Assembly: GCF_001037495.1 (NCBI RefSeq)
Contig: NZ_KQ089823.1
Coordinates: 124,001 to 188,000, forward strand
Direction of reading: 5' to 3'
DNA: 64,000 nt
Source of the DNA: Citrobacter sp. MGH106
GTDB taxonomy: Bacteria; Pseudomonadota; Gammaproteobacteria; Enterobacterales; Enterobacteriaceae
Shown one piece after another: positions 40,342 to 47,710 of the stretch (within the stretch, counting starts at the first letter, position 1; the number at the start of each line of letters is the position of its first letter). A model generated the notes under the pieces. That model did not search any database, had not been told where the DNA came from, and saw only the letters and a list, made by a program, of their open reading frames with translations. Both the position numbers and the translations under genes were made by a program.

Positions 40342-41388
40342 ATGACAACCTCTCAGCCCGATAAAACGGGTTTGCACATTCTGCTCAAACTTGCCGCTCT
40401 GGTTGTTATCCTCGCAGGCATACATGCCGCCGCAGATATTATTGTGCAACTACTGCTGGCCCTCTTTTTTGCCATTGTATTGAATCCACTGGTCACCTGG
40501 TTTATTCGCCGGGGAGTACGTCGACCGATCGCCATTACGCTGGTAGTGATGGTGATGTTGATCGTTCTCACCGCGCTGGTGGGTGTTCTTGCTTCCTCAG
40601 TCAATGAGTTTATCGGCATGCTGCCAAAGTACAACAAGGAGCTAACACGCAAGGTACTGTATCTGCAGGATATGATGCCCTTTCTTAATCTGCATATGTC
40701 GCCAGAGCGCATGCTACAACGCATTGATTCTGACAAGCTGATGACCTTTACAACCACGCTGATGACCGGAGTTTCCGGTGCGATGGCAAGCGTCGTCCTG
40801 CTGGTAATGACGGTGGTATTTATGCTGTTTGAAGTACGCCATGTCCCCTACAAAATGCGTTTTGCGCTGAATAATCCGCAAATCCATATTGCTGGTCTTC
40901 ATCGGGCATTAAAGGGCGTCTCTCACTATCTGGCGCTAAAAACGCTACTCAGCCTATGGACAGGAGCTATCATCTGGCTGGGGCTGGCGCTAATGGGTAT
41001 TCAGTTTGCTCTGATGTGGGGCGTACTGGCATTCCTGTTAAATTACGTACCCAATATTGGTTCCGTCATTTCCGCCGTACCACCGATGATCCAGGCACTG
41101 TTGTTCAATGGCATCTACGAATGCGTGCTCGTTGGCGCACTTTTTCTGGCGGTACATATGGTGATTGGTAACATCCTTGAGCCACGCATGATGGGACATC
41201 GCTTAGGATTGTCGACGCTGATCGTATTTCTCTCCTTGCTGGTATGGGGATGGCTACTCGGCCCGGTAGGAATGCTGCTCTCCGTACCATTAACCAGCGT
41301 GTGCAAAATTTGGATGGAAACCACCACAGGCGGCAGCAAACTGGCTATTTTACTTGGACCAGGCAGACCCAAAAGCCGGCTTCCCTGA
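40342..41388 (+). CDS. yhhT: AI-2E/PerM-family membrane protein YhhT
   Basis: 348 residues against 349 in E. coli, about eight membrane segments clustered at the two ends with a hydrophilic middle (residues about 80-140). Family motif FLLNYVPNIGSVISAVPP is present. Function unsettled (family includes AI-2 and Na+/H+ transport claims). AAGGAAGAATAC precedes the ATG. It marks the left border of the aryl polyene insertion. Confidence 0.93.
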   Translation: MTTSQPDKTGLHILLKLAALVVILAGIHAAADIIVQLLLALFFAIVLNPLVTWFIRRGVRRPIAITLVVMVMLIVLTALVGVLASSVNEFIGMLPKYNKELTRKVLYLQDMMPFLNLHMSPERMLQRIDSDKLMTFTTTLMTGVSGAMASVVLLVMTVVFMLFEVRHVPYKMRFALNNPQIHIAGLHRALKGVSHYLALKTLLSLWTGAIIWLGLALMGIQFALMWGVLAFLLNYVPNIGSVISAVPPMIQALLFNGIYECVLVGALFLAVHMVIGNILEPRMMGHRLGLSTLIVFLSLLVWGWLLGPVGMLLSVPLTSVCKIWMETTTGGSKLAILLGPGRPKSRLP

Positions 41389-41390
41389 AA

Positions 41391-41415
41391 AACTACCAAC
41401 CGGGGTAGTTCTTAC
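41391..41415 (+). terminator. Hairpin after yhhT
   Basis: AACTACC-AACCGG-GGTAGTT forms a seven-pair stem three bases past the yhhT stop, followed by CTTAC. The T tract is poor, so termination may be partial. Confidence 0.5.
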
Positions 41416-41827
41416 ACGACCATTAAACTGGTATAAGCGTAGATATATATGCCGATTTGCCATAAATAAGATAATGAAAATAAGTTCATTATCTTATTTA
41501 AGGAAACACATTAAATTCATGAATTGAATATATAAAACAATAAATTTCAAAAATCATTTAACCCAAACCAACCCTCTATATTTAAAGGTTATTTCCATTG
41601 ATATCGTTTGCTTGACAACCTATACTTACCACCGACAATAGCGACGTAGACTTTCCGTTGCAGAAAAACATAGAATATTATACTCAGGTAATTCCATCAC
41701 CTTGCTATCAGTCTTGTGAAATAGATCACAAATTTAGCTTAAATAAAATCACAAGGTGATGCGGGTGATCATTATTTCGCAGCTTATTATTTAACACGTA
41801 TAAACAGTACTTTGATAGGGAGTTTTA
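41416..41827. promoter_or_regulatory. AT-rich leader of the aryl polyene cluster
   Basis: About 410 bases without a gene, strongly AT-rich between 41450 and 41620 and near 41660-41830. It should hold the promoter(s) of the cluster. A CRP-like site is at 41715-41730 and 9-base inverted repeats ATCACCTTG/CAAGGTGAT lie at 41696-41704 and 41752-41760. Such AT-rich leaders are typical H-NS targets; that is inference. I could not fix the transcription start. Confidence 0.6.
41715..41730. promoter_or_regulatory. CRP-like binding site upstream of the aryl polyene cluster
   Basis: TGTGAAATAGATCACA has both consensus half-sites TGTGA and TCACA at the exact 6-base spacing. It lies about 98-113 bases before the first gene. 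FNR sites have a different first base pattern (TTGAT), so CRP is the better reading. Confidence 0.75.
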
Positions 41828-42217
41828 ATGAAACAGTATATTAAATGGTTTGCGGCAATTGCTGTTGTCGGTGCGCTGGCAGGTTGTGCGCGTACCGCGC
41901 CGATTGATCAAGTACACTCCAGCGTTAGCGCAGGGCACACTCAGGATCAGGTAAAAACCGCTATTCTGAAAGCAGGCGTTCAACGCCAGTGGATCATGTC
42001 TGAGGTTAGCCCTGGCGTCATCAAAGCACGTCAGCAAACCCGCGATCATGTGGCTGAAGTCCGTATTACCTATACCGCCACCAGCTACGACATCAAATAT
42101 GACAGCAGCCTCAATCTGCAGGCTTCAGGCGGGAAAATTCACAAAAACTATAACCGCTGGGTGCGCAATCTGGATAAAGACATCCAGATCAATTTGTCAA
42201 CCGGTGCCAATCTGTAA
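41828..42217 (+). CDS. apeA: Aryl polyene cluster lipoprotein (ApeA)
   Basis: 129 residues. Signal peptide and lipobox VGALAGC with Cys20, then a small soluble domain (residues 30-129) with no catalytic motif that I recognise; TATSYDIKYDSSLNLQ and KNYNRWVRNLDKDIQ are typical of small enteric envelope lipoproteins. AGGGAG precedes the ATG. First gene of the cluster. A hairpin separates it from the next gene, so it may be made in greater amount. The ape letters follow the E. coli/Xenorhabdus scheme by gene order from memory; position A of A-R fits exactly. Confidence 0.75.
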   Translation: MKQYIKWFAAIAVVGALAGCARTAPIDQVHSSVSAGHTQDQVKTAILKAGVQRQWIMSEVSPGVIKARQQTRDHVAEVRITYTATSYDIKYDSSLNLQASGGKIHKNYNRWVRNLDKDIQINLSTGANL

Positions 42218-42229
42218 TTATGCCTAAAG

Positions 42230-42248
42230 TCGGGCCGATAAGGCCCGA
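42230..42248 (+). other. Intercistronic hairpin between apeA and apeB
   Basis: TCGGGCC-GATAA-GGCCCGA is a perfect seven-pair stem 12 bases after the apeA stop and 38 before apeB. No T run follows, so it may protect an apeA 3' end or attenuate, rather than end, transcription. Confidence 0.55.
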
Positions 42249-42285
42249 TACTCTAACTATCTGCCATTTAACAGGTTGTTCCCAC

Positions 42286-43347
42286 ATGTACGAACAGGAT
42301 TCGCTTAGCGCACTGGATGCCATTACTGAAGCACAACGAATCGCATTTGCCCCTATGCTTTTTCAAACCGCGTTGTGCCTGCGAAATGCGGGAGTACTCG
42401 CCTGGCTGGACAAGCAAGGTAAACGCGGCGCGACACTCGACGAAATTACTGAAAACAGTACCATCAACGAATATGCCGCCAGCATACTGCTGGATATGGG
42501 GTTAAGCGGGCGAATCATTACCTATAAAGAGGGGCATTATTACCTCGCTAAAGTCGGTCATTTTCTTTTACATGACACGATGACGCGTGTGAATATGGAT
42601 TTCACCCAGGATGTTTGCTATCAGGGTTTGTTCTATCTGGAGAATGCGCTGAAAGAAGGAAAACCCGCTGGATTAAAAATCTTTGGTGACTGGCCAACAA
42701 TCTATCCCGCTCTGTCGCAATTACCGCCGGCTGCGCGTGAAAGTTGGTTTGCTTTCGATCATTACTATTCAGATGGGGCATTTGACGCCGCACTGCCATA
42801 TGTATTCGCCAGCGCCCCTGCAACCCTGTACGATATTGGCGGAAATACCGGGAAATGGGCATTACGTTGTTGTCAACATGATGACAATATTGCAGTAACC
42901 CTATTAGATTTACCGCAACAAATTGCACTTGCACGTGAAAATATCGAAAATGCAGGATTATCTCATCGCATAAATTTCCATCCTGTGGATATGCTTAGCG
43001 ATTCGCCTTTACCCGCCGAGGCGGATATCTGGTGGATGAGCCAATTCCTGGATTGTTTTTCTCCGGAACAAATTATCACCATGCTTAGCAATATTGCCCG
43101 CGTGATGAAACCCGGCGCAAAGTTGTGCATTATGGAACTGTTTTGGGATGCCCAAAAATTTGAAGCGGCCTCATTTAGCCTGAATGCGTCTTCGCTTTAT
43201 TTTACCTGTATGGCGAATGGCAACAGCCGTTTCTACAGCGTAGAGAAGTTTTATCACTATCTGAATCAGGCAGGATTTCAGGTAGATGAACGCCACGACA
43301 ACTTAGGTGTTGGACATACTTTATTGATATGTCAGAAGAAAAAATAA
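42286..43347 (+). CDS. apeB: SAM-dependent O-methyltransferase of the aryl polyene cluster (ApeB)
   Basis: 353 residues. The N-terminal winged-helix-like domain (residues about 10-100, with AASILLDMGLSGRI) and the C-terminal Rossmann domain with SAM motif YDIGGNTGKWALRCC and acidic post-motif VTLLDLPQQIALAREN match the Methyltransf_2 family of O-methyltransferases. Mature aryl polyenes often carry an O-methylated aryl head, so modification of the head hydroxyl is the likely role. I chose ATG 42286 (MYEQDSLSALD); the open frame upstream crosses the hairpin. AGG lies about 11 bases upstream, a weak site. Confidence 0.82.
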   Translation: MYEQDSLSALDAITEAQRIAFAPMLFQTALCLRNAGVLAWLDKQGKRGATLDEITENSTINEYAASILLDMGLSGRIITYKEGHYYLAKVGHFLLHDTMTRVNMDFTQDVCYQGLFYLENALKEGKPAGLKIFGDWPTIYPALSQLPPAARESWFAFDHYYSDGAFDAALPYVFASAPATLYDIGGNTGKWALRCCQHDDNIAVTLLDLPQQIALARENIENAGLSHRINFHPVDMLSDSPLPAEADIWWMSQFLDCFSPEQIITMLSNIARVMKPGAKLCIMELFWDAQKFEAASFSLNASSLYFTCMANGNSRFYSVEKFYHYLNQAGFQVDERHDNLGVGHTLLICQKKK

Positions 43348-43387
43348 TAAACAATCGGAACTACCGATTTATCGCGGACGCGCGTTG

Positions 43388-44110
43388 ATGAAATTTGCAT
43401 TAAACATTATCGACTGGCAGGCCAAGGCGCCAGGGTTAAGCGAAAGGACACAGTGGCATGAATGGTCACGGCTTTCGCACGCTATCGATCCAGCCGCACC
43501 ACTGGCTAAACTCAGCGAGTTACCGATGATGACGGCTCGCCGCCTCAGTTCCGGCAGCAAGCTGGCCGTCGATTGCGGGCTGGCGATGCTACGCCGCCAT
43601 AAGATCGATGCCATCCTCTATACCAGCCGCCACGGTGAACTGGAGCGTAACTACCGGATCCTGCACGCCCTGGCGACAGAGCAGGCACTCTCACCGACCG
43701 ATTTTGCCCTTTCTGTGCATAACTCCGCCGTGGGTAACCTGACTATCGCTGCGAAAAAACCGATCGTCTCCTCCTCGCTCTCTGCAGGCAGGGATACATT
43801 CCAGCAAGGATTATGCGAAGTCATGAGCCTGTTGCAGGCGGGATATCAGCGCGTGTTAATGGTCGATTTCGACGGTTTTCTGCCTGAGTTTTATCACCCA
43901 CAACTGCCTCCTGAAATGCCGACATGGCCATTTGCCGTCGCGCTGGTAATTGAATCAGGTGATACCTGGCAATGCAAAACCCGTCCGCATAGCGCCCATA
44001 GTGAGACCTCGTTGCCGCAAAGCTTGTTGTTTTTACAGCACTATCTACAGGATATCGATACGTTTACCCTGCCGGGTGAACGCGTGCAGTGGCAGTGGAG
44101 TCAGGGATGA
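43388..44110 (+). CDS. apeC: Ketosynthase-like chain-length partner (ApeC)
   Basis: 240 residues, about 60% of a full ketosynthase. It matches the beta-ketoacyl-synthase N-terminal-like family; the place expected for the active cysteine reads FALSVHNSAVGNLTIAAKKP, with no Cys, and the His residues of the C-terminal half are absent. It is therefore probably not catalytic by itself and acts as a partner (chain-length factor) of a full ketosynthase such as ApeO. ATG 43388 has GGA 9 bases upstream; TTG 43385 is an alternative. Stop overlaps the next ATG (ATGA). Confidence 0.8.
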   Translation: MKFALNIIDWQAKAPGLSERTQWHEWSRLSHAIDPAAPLAKLSELPMMTARRLSSGSKLAVDCGLAMLRRHKIDAILYTSRHGELERNYRILHALATEQALSPTDFALSVHNSAVGNLTIAAKKPIVSSSLSAGRDTFQQGLCEVMSLLQAGYQRVLMVDFDGFLPEFYHPQLPPEMPTWPFAVALVIESGDTWQCKTRPHSAHSETSLPQSLLFLQHYLQDIDTFTLPGERVQWQWSQG

Positions 44111-44922
44111 ACAGGATACTTCTGCGCCTTAATTGGGGATGGCGGCTGGTAATGACCGGATTTTGCTTTGCCTTGTTTGGTCTCGGGGGACTACTGCTTT
44201 CTACTATCTGGTTTAACTTATTGTTAGTTGCGATATGGAATAATACCAGACGTCGGCGCATCGCCAGACGCAGCATTGCCGCCAGTTTTCGTCTCTTTTT
44301 AACCGTGGCGAAACGACTTGGCGTACTGGATTACCGCATTGAAGGACGAGATATCTTGCGCAAAGAGCGAGGGTGTCTGGTGGTCGCCAATCATCCGACG
44401 CTAATCGACTATGTGTTACTGGCCTCGGTTATGCCGGAAACGGACTGCCTGGTGAAAAGCGCGCTCCTGAAGAATCCGTTCCTCGGCGGCGTAGTCCGGG
44501 CGGCAGATTACCTGATTAATAGTCAGGCCGATGCGCTATTGCCTGCCTGCCAGCAACGGCTGGAACAAGGCGATACAATTTTAATTTTCCCCGAGGGTAC
44601 TCGCACACGCCCCGGAGAGGAAATGACGCTACAGCGCGGTGCAGCAAATATCGCTGTGCGCTGCAGCAGCGATTTACGCATAGTGACCATTAACTGCAGC
44701 GAACAAATGCTGGATAAAGAAAGCAAATGGTATGACGTCCCATCGGTAAAACCAGTATTTACTATTTCAGTACACGAACGAGTTAAAATCGATCAATTTT
44801 ACGATGCAAATTCACAAGAACCGGCGCTGGCTGCAAGGCAGTTAAACCGGCATCTTTTGCTTCAATTACAACCAGGTAATTTACCTCTTTCAGGAATTAA
44901 TGATGCAAGCGCTTTATCTTGA
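44107..44922 (+). CDS. apeD: PlsC-type acyltransferase (ApeD)
   Basis: 271 residues. One N-terminal membrane segment (MTGFCFALFGLGGLLLSTIW), then the 1-acyl-glycerol-3-phosphate acyltransferase domain: NHPTLIDYVLL is the catalytic NH-X4-D box and FPEGTRTRPGE the acyl-acceptor motif. Likely joins the aryl polyene acyl chain to a lipid or sugar acceptor at the inner membrane. Start overlaps apeC by four bases; the last 20 bases overlap apeE. Confidence 0.83.
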   Translation: MNRILLRLNWGWRLVMTGFCFALFGLGGLLLSTIWFNLLLVAIWNNTRRRRIARRSIAASFRLFLTVAKRLGVLDYRIEGRDILRKERGCLVVANHPTLIDYVLLASVMPETDCLVKSALLKNPFLGGVVRAADYLINSQADALLPACQQRLEQGDTILIFPEGTRTRPGEEMTLQRGAANIAVRCSSDLRIVTINCSEQMLDKESKWYDVPSVKPVFTISVHERVKIDQFYDANSQEPALAARQLNRHLLLQLQPGNLPLSGINDASALS

Positions 44923-45160
44923 AATCAAAAATCTCATTATAACGACACTGAATCTCGACGAACTGACAGCTGACGATATTGAAACCGAAGCGGCACTCTT
45001 TGGTGATGGCTTAGGGCTGGACTCGATCGATGCTCTGGAGCTGGGTCTGGCGGTGAAAAACGAGTATGGCGTGGTGCTCTCTGCTGAGAGTGAAGAGATG
45101 CGCCAGCACTTCTTCTCCGTCGCCACGCTGGCATCTTTCATTCACGCGCAACGTGCCTGA
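44903..45160 (+). CDS. apeE: Acyl carrier protein (ApeE)
   Basis: 85 residues. The phosphopantetheine site is Ser41 in DGLGLDSIDALELGLAVK, with the classical DSI/L motif. Acidic overall. Two adjacent ATG codons (44900 and 44903) are possible; AGGA lies 4 and 7 bases before them, so the second is better placed. One of two consecutive ACPs; having two carriers suggests separate roles for starter and extender chains. Confidence 0.9.
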   Translation: MQALYLEIKNLIITTLNLDELTADDIETEAALFGDGLGLDSIDALELGLAVKNEYGVVLSAESEEMRQHFFSVATLASFIHAQRA

Positions 45161-45172
45161 GGATAGTCCGTT

Positions 45173-45424
45173 ATGACCGAACAAAAAGCCATTTACGAAG
45201 AAGTCTCCTCGCTGCTGGTTAAGCTATTCGAAGTCGACCCACAGGATATCAAGCCTGAGGCACGCCTGTACGAAGATCTGGAGCTCGACAGCATTGATGC
45301 CGTCGACATGATCGTGCATCTGCAAAAGAAAACCGGTAAGAAAATCAAGCCGGAAGAGTTCAAAGCAGTACGCACCGTACAAGATGTCGTCGATGCGGTA
45401 GAACGCCTTCTTAAAGAAGCGTAA
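45173..45424 (+). CDS. apeF: Acyl carrier protein (ApeF)
   Basis: 83 residues. Phosphopantetheine Ser40 in EDLELDSIDAVDMIVHLQKK. GAGGA precedes the ATG. More basic helix III (KKTGKKIKPEEFK) than ApeE, so the two ACPs are likely recognised by different enzymes. AcpT at the end of the cluster is the probable holo-ACP synthase. Confidence 0.9.
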   Translation: MTEQKAIYEEVSSLLVKLFEVDPQDIKPEARLYEDLELDSIDAVDMIVHLQKKTGKKIKPEEFKAVRTVQDVVDAVERLLKEA

Positions 45425-45430
45425 CTCACC

Positions 45431-46012
45431 GTGTCGGGCACTCGCTCGCTGCCAGTCGTACAACTGCTAACAGGTTTACTGCTGTTGGCCTGGCCATTTT
45501 TAATCTGGTTTGGCCTGGCGCATAACAGCCTGCACTGGCTGCTGCCGTTGATGGCGCTACTCCTGTTTTTGCGCTTTCGCCAGACCCGGCGACAGGCGGG
45601 GCCGTTGCGCGTCGTGACACAGGTAGTGGCGGTCGCTGGCATCACACTGTGCATTGCCAGCTATCTGCTCAAAACGCACCAACTGTTGCTGTTTTATCCG
45701 GTGGTGGTAAATGGCGTCATGCTGGCGGTATTTGGTGGCTCACTCTGGTCAGCCATGCCAATTGTCGAACGGCTGGCGCGACTGCGTGACCCAAACCTTC
45801 CCGAAGCGGGCGTGCGCTACACTCGCCGTGTGACGCAAATCTGGTGCGCCTTTTTCATCCTTAACGGCAGCGTTGCGCTTTTTACCGCACTGTATGGCGA
45901 TATGTCACTGTGGACGACCTGGAACGGTATGATCTCCTATCTGCTGATGGGAACACTCATGGCGGGTGAGTGGTTAGTTCGCCAACAGATGATAAAACGA
46001 GATACCCAATGA
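45431..46012 (+). CDS. apeG: Integral membrane protein of the aryl polyene cluster (ApeG)
   Basis: 193 residues starting at GTG 45431 with no clear SD; it lies 6 bases after the apeF stop, so coupling is likely. About six membrane segments (LLTGLLLLAWPFLIWFGLA, WLLPLMALLLFL, VVAVAGITLCIASYLL, LLFYPVVVNGVMLAVFGG, FFILNGSVALFTALY, MISYLLMGTLMAG). Corresponds to the COG4648-type protein always found in these clusters; role unknown. Its TGA overlaps the apeH ATG. Confidence 0.78.
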   Translation: MSGTRSLPVVQLLTGLLLLAWPFLIWFGLAHNSLHWLLPLMALLLFLRFRQTRRQAGPLRVVTQVVAVAGITLCIASYLLKTHQLLLFYPVVVNGVMLAVFGGSLWSAMPIVERLARLRDPNLPEAGVRYTRRVTQIWCAFFILNGSVALFTALYGDMSLWTTWNGMISYLLMGTLMAGEWLVRQQMIKRDTQ

Positions 46013-47370
46013 AGCAGCCCCTCACTCTTGCTCAATGGCTCAGTGCCCCACGTCCGGACGGAGTGCCTGTGGCGTGGCAGGAAGAGCACACCTGGACACT
46101 TGGTCATCTGCGCCATGATGTGGCCCGGTTGATAACACATCTGCAGCAGCAGGAAGGTGAACGCTGGGCATTGTGCTTCGAGAACAGTTATTTATTTATC
46201 GTCGCACTGCTGGCAACGCTCCACGCAGGCAAAATACCGGTGATCCCTGGTCATTGCCGTGTTTCATTATTAAACGAGCAGCATGCGCTGTTTGATGGCG
46301 TACTGAGCGATAAAGCGCTGGACTGGCAAGGTGCACTGCTGGTTGTCAGTTCTGCCATGAAACCCGCTACCTACGATATTACTTTCCCGGCAATACCCAG
46401 CGACGCCTTCGTGGAACTCTTCACCTCCGGCTCCACCGGCCAACCGAAACGGGTCATCAAGCCAATCAATCGTCTGGATAACGAAGCCGCGCTGCTCGCG
46501 ACGCGTTTTGCCGATCGCCTGGCAGGTTGTCGGGTGGTCGCGTCAGTGGTGCCACAGCATCTGTATGGTCTGACGTTTCGTATCTTCTTGCCAATGGCCT
46601 TAGGTTTACCGTTACATGCTGCAATGCTGTGGTACGCCGAGCAGTTGGCGGCGCTAAGCCATGAACATCGCTATGTGTTTATCAGCAGCCCGGCGTTTCT
46701 GAAACGCCTCGACCATCAGCTTACCCCGCCGCCGGTCGAGATGATTCTGTCCGCAGGCGGCATGCTGCCCTGGCAGGACGTCACGCAGGCCGCTGACTGG
46801 CTGAACGTATGGCCCGATGAGATCTACGGCAGCACCGAAACCGGCATCCTCGCCTGGCGTTATCGCCAGCGGGATGATGTGGCATGGCAGCCCTTCCCGG
46901 GGGTCATATTCCAGCCAGAAAACGAGGCATTTCGCGTGTTTTCTCCACTTATCGCCGCTGATGATGGCCTGTTGCTCGACGATATTCTGCATTTTACAGA
47001 AAGCGGGCAGTTCCGTCTGATGGGTAGACGGGGTCGCGTGGTCAAAATTGAAGAGAAGCGTATTTCACTCAGCGAAGTGGAGCAACGCTTACTGGCTCTG
47101 GACGGTATCCGCGAAGTCGCGGCATTGCCCGTCTCACGCGGAGGGCGTCAGGGAGTTGGCGTCCTGTTAGTGCTGGATAACGAGGCGCGTCAACGCTGGC
47201 ATGAATGCGGGGGGAAACCGCAAGAGCTGAGCTGGAGGCGCTCGCTGCTGCCGTGGCTGGAGCCGGTCGCCGTTCCTCGCTACTGGCGCGTGATTGACGA
47301 AATCCCGGTCAACAGTATGAACAAGCGTGTCTATGCGCAATTACAGGAGTTATTTCATGAAACCCCATGA
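46009..47370 (+). CDS. apeH: Acyl-AMP ligase activating the aryl starter (ApeH)
   Basis: 453 residues of the ANL superfamily. P-loop VELFTSGSTGQPKRVIKP, A5 motif IYGSTETGILAWR, A8 hinge GRRGRVVKIEEKRISLSEVE, and the C-terminal catalytic Lys in NSMNKRVYAQL. Loads an aryl carboxylate (4-hydroxybenzoate type in described systems) onto an ACP. ATG 46009 overlaps apeG TGA; the last 14 bases overlap apeI. Confidence 0.87.
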   Translation: MKQPLTLAQWLSAPRPDGVPVAWQEEHTWTLGHLRHDVARLITHLQQQEGERWALCFENSYLFIVALLATLHAGKIPVIPGHCRVSLLNEQHALFDGVLSDKALDWQGALLVVSSAMKPATYDITFPAIPSDAFVELFTSGSTGQPKRVIKPINRLDNEAALLATRFADRLAGCRVVASVVPQHLYGLTFRIFLPMALGLPLHAAMLWYAEQLAALSHEHRYVFISSPAFLKRLDHQLTPPPVEMILSAGGMLPWQDVTQAADWLNVWPDEIYGSTETGILAWRYRQRDDVAWQPFPGVIFQPENEAFRVFSPLIAADDGLLLDDILHFTESGQFRLMGRRGRVVKIEEKRISLSEVEQRLLALDGIREVAALPVSRGGRQGVGVLLVLDNEARQRWHECGGKPQELSWRRSLLPWLEPVAVPRYWRVIDEIPVNSMNKRVYAQLQELFHETP

Positions 47371-47710
47371 AATCGAGCGCCACCAGGCACAGCCTCAACA
47401 GGCTGAGATCGTTTTACATCTCGACCCTTCTTTGTTCTGGTTCAGCGGGCATTTTGCTGTGCAGCCACTGCTGCCTGGCGTTGCACAGCTGGATTGGGTG
47501 ATGCATTACGCCACCACGCTGCTGATCCCCGGCTGGCGTTTTCACAGTATTCAGAACGTGAAATTCCAGTCACCGCTCCTGCCGGGAACAACCGTAACCC
47601 TGAGTCTGAGCTGGCAGGAAGAGCGTCAGATGCTCTCTTTCAGCTACCAGCGTCACGACGGCGAAGCGCGTCATACCGCCAGCAGCGGGAAGATTCGGTT
47701 ATGTCACTAA
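47357..47710 (+). CDS. apeI: Hotdog-fold 3-hydroxyacyl-ACP dehydratase (ApeI)
   Basis: 117 residues. FabA/FabZ-like active-site motif GHFAVQPLLPGVAQLD, with His32 and Asp46 as likely catalytic residues. Makes the double bonds of the polyene from 3-hydroxyacyl-ACP. CAGGAG is 7 bases before ATG 47357, which lies inside apeH. Its end overlaps apeJ by ten bases. Confidence 0.86.
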   Translation: MKPHEIERHQAQPQQAEIVLHLDPSLFWFSGHFAVQPLLPGVAQLDWVMHYATTLLIPGWRFHSIQNVKFQSPLLPGTTVTLSLSWQEERQMLSFSYQRHDGEARHTASSGKIRLCH

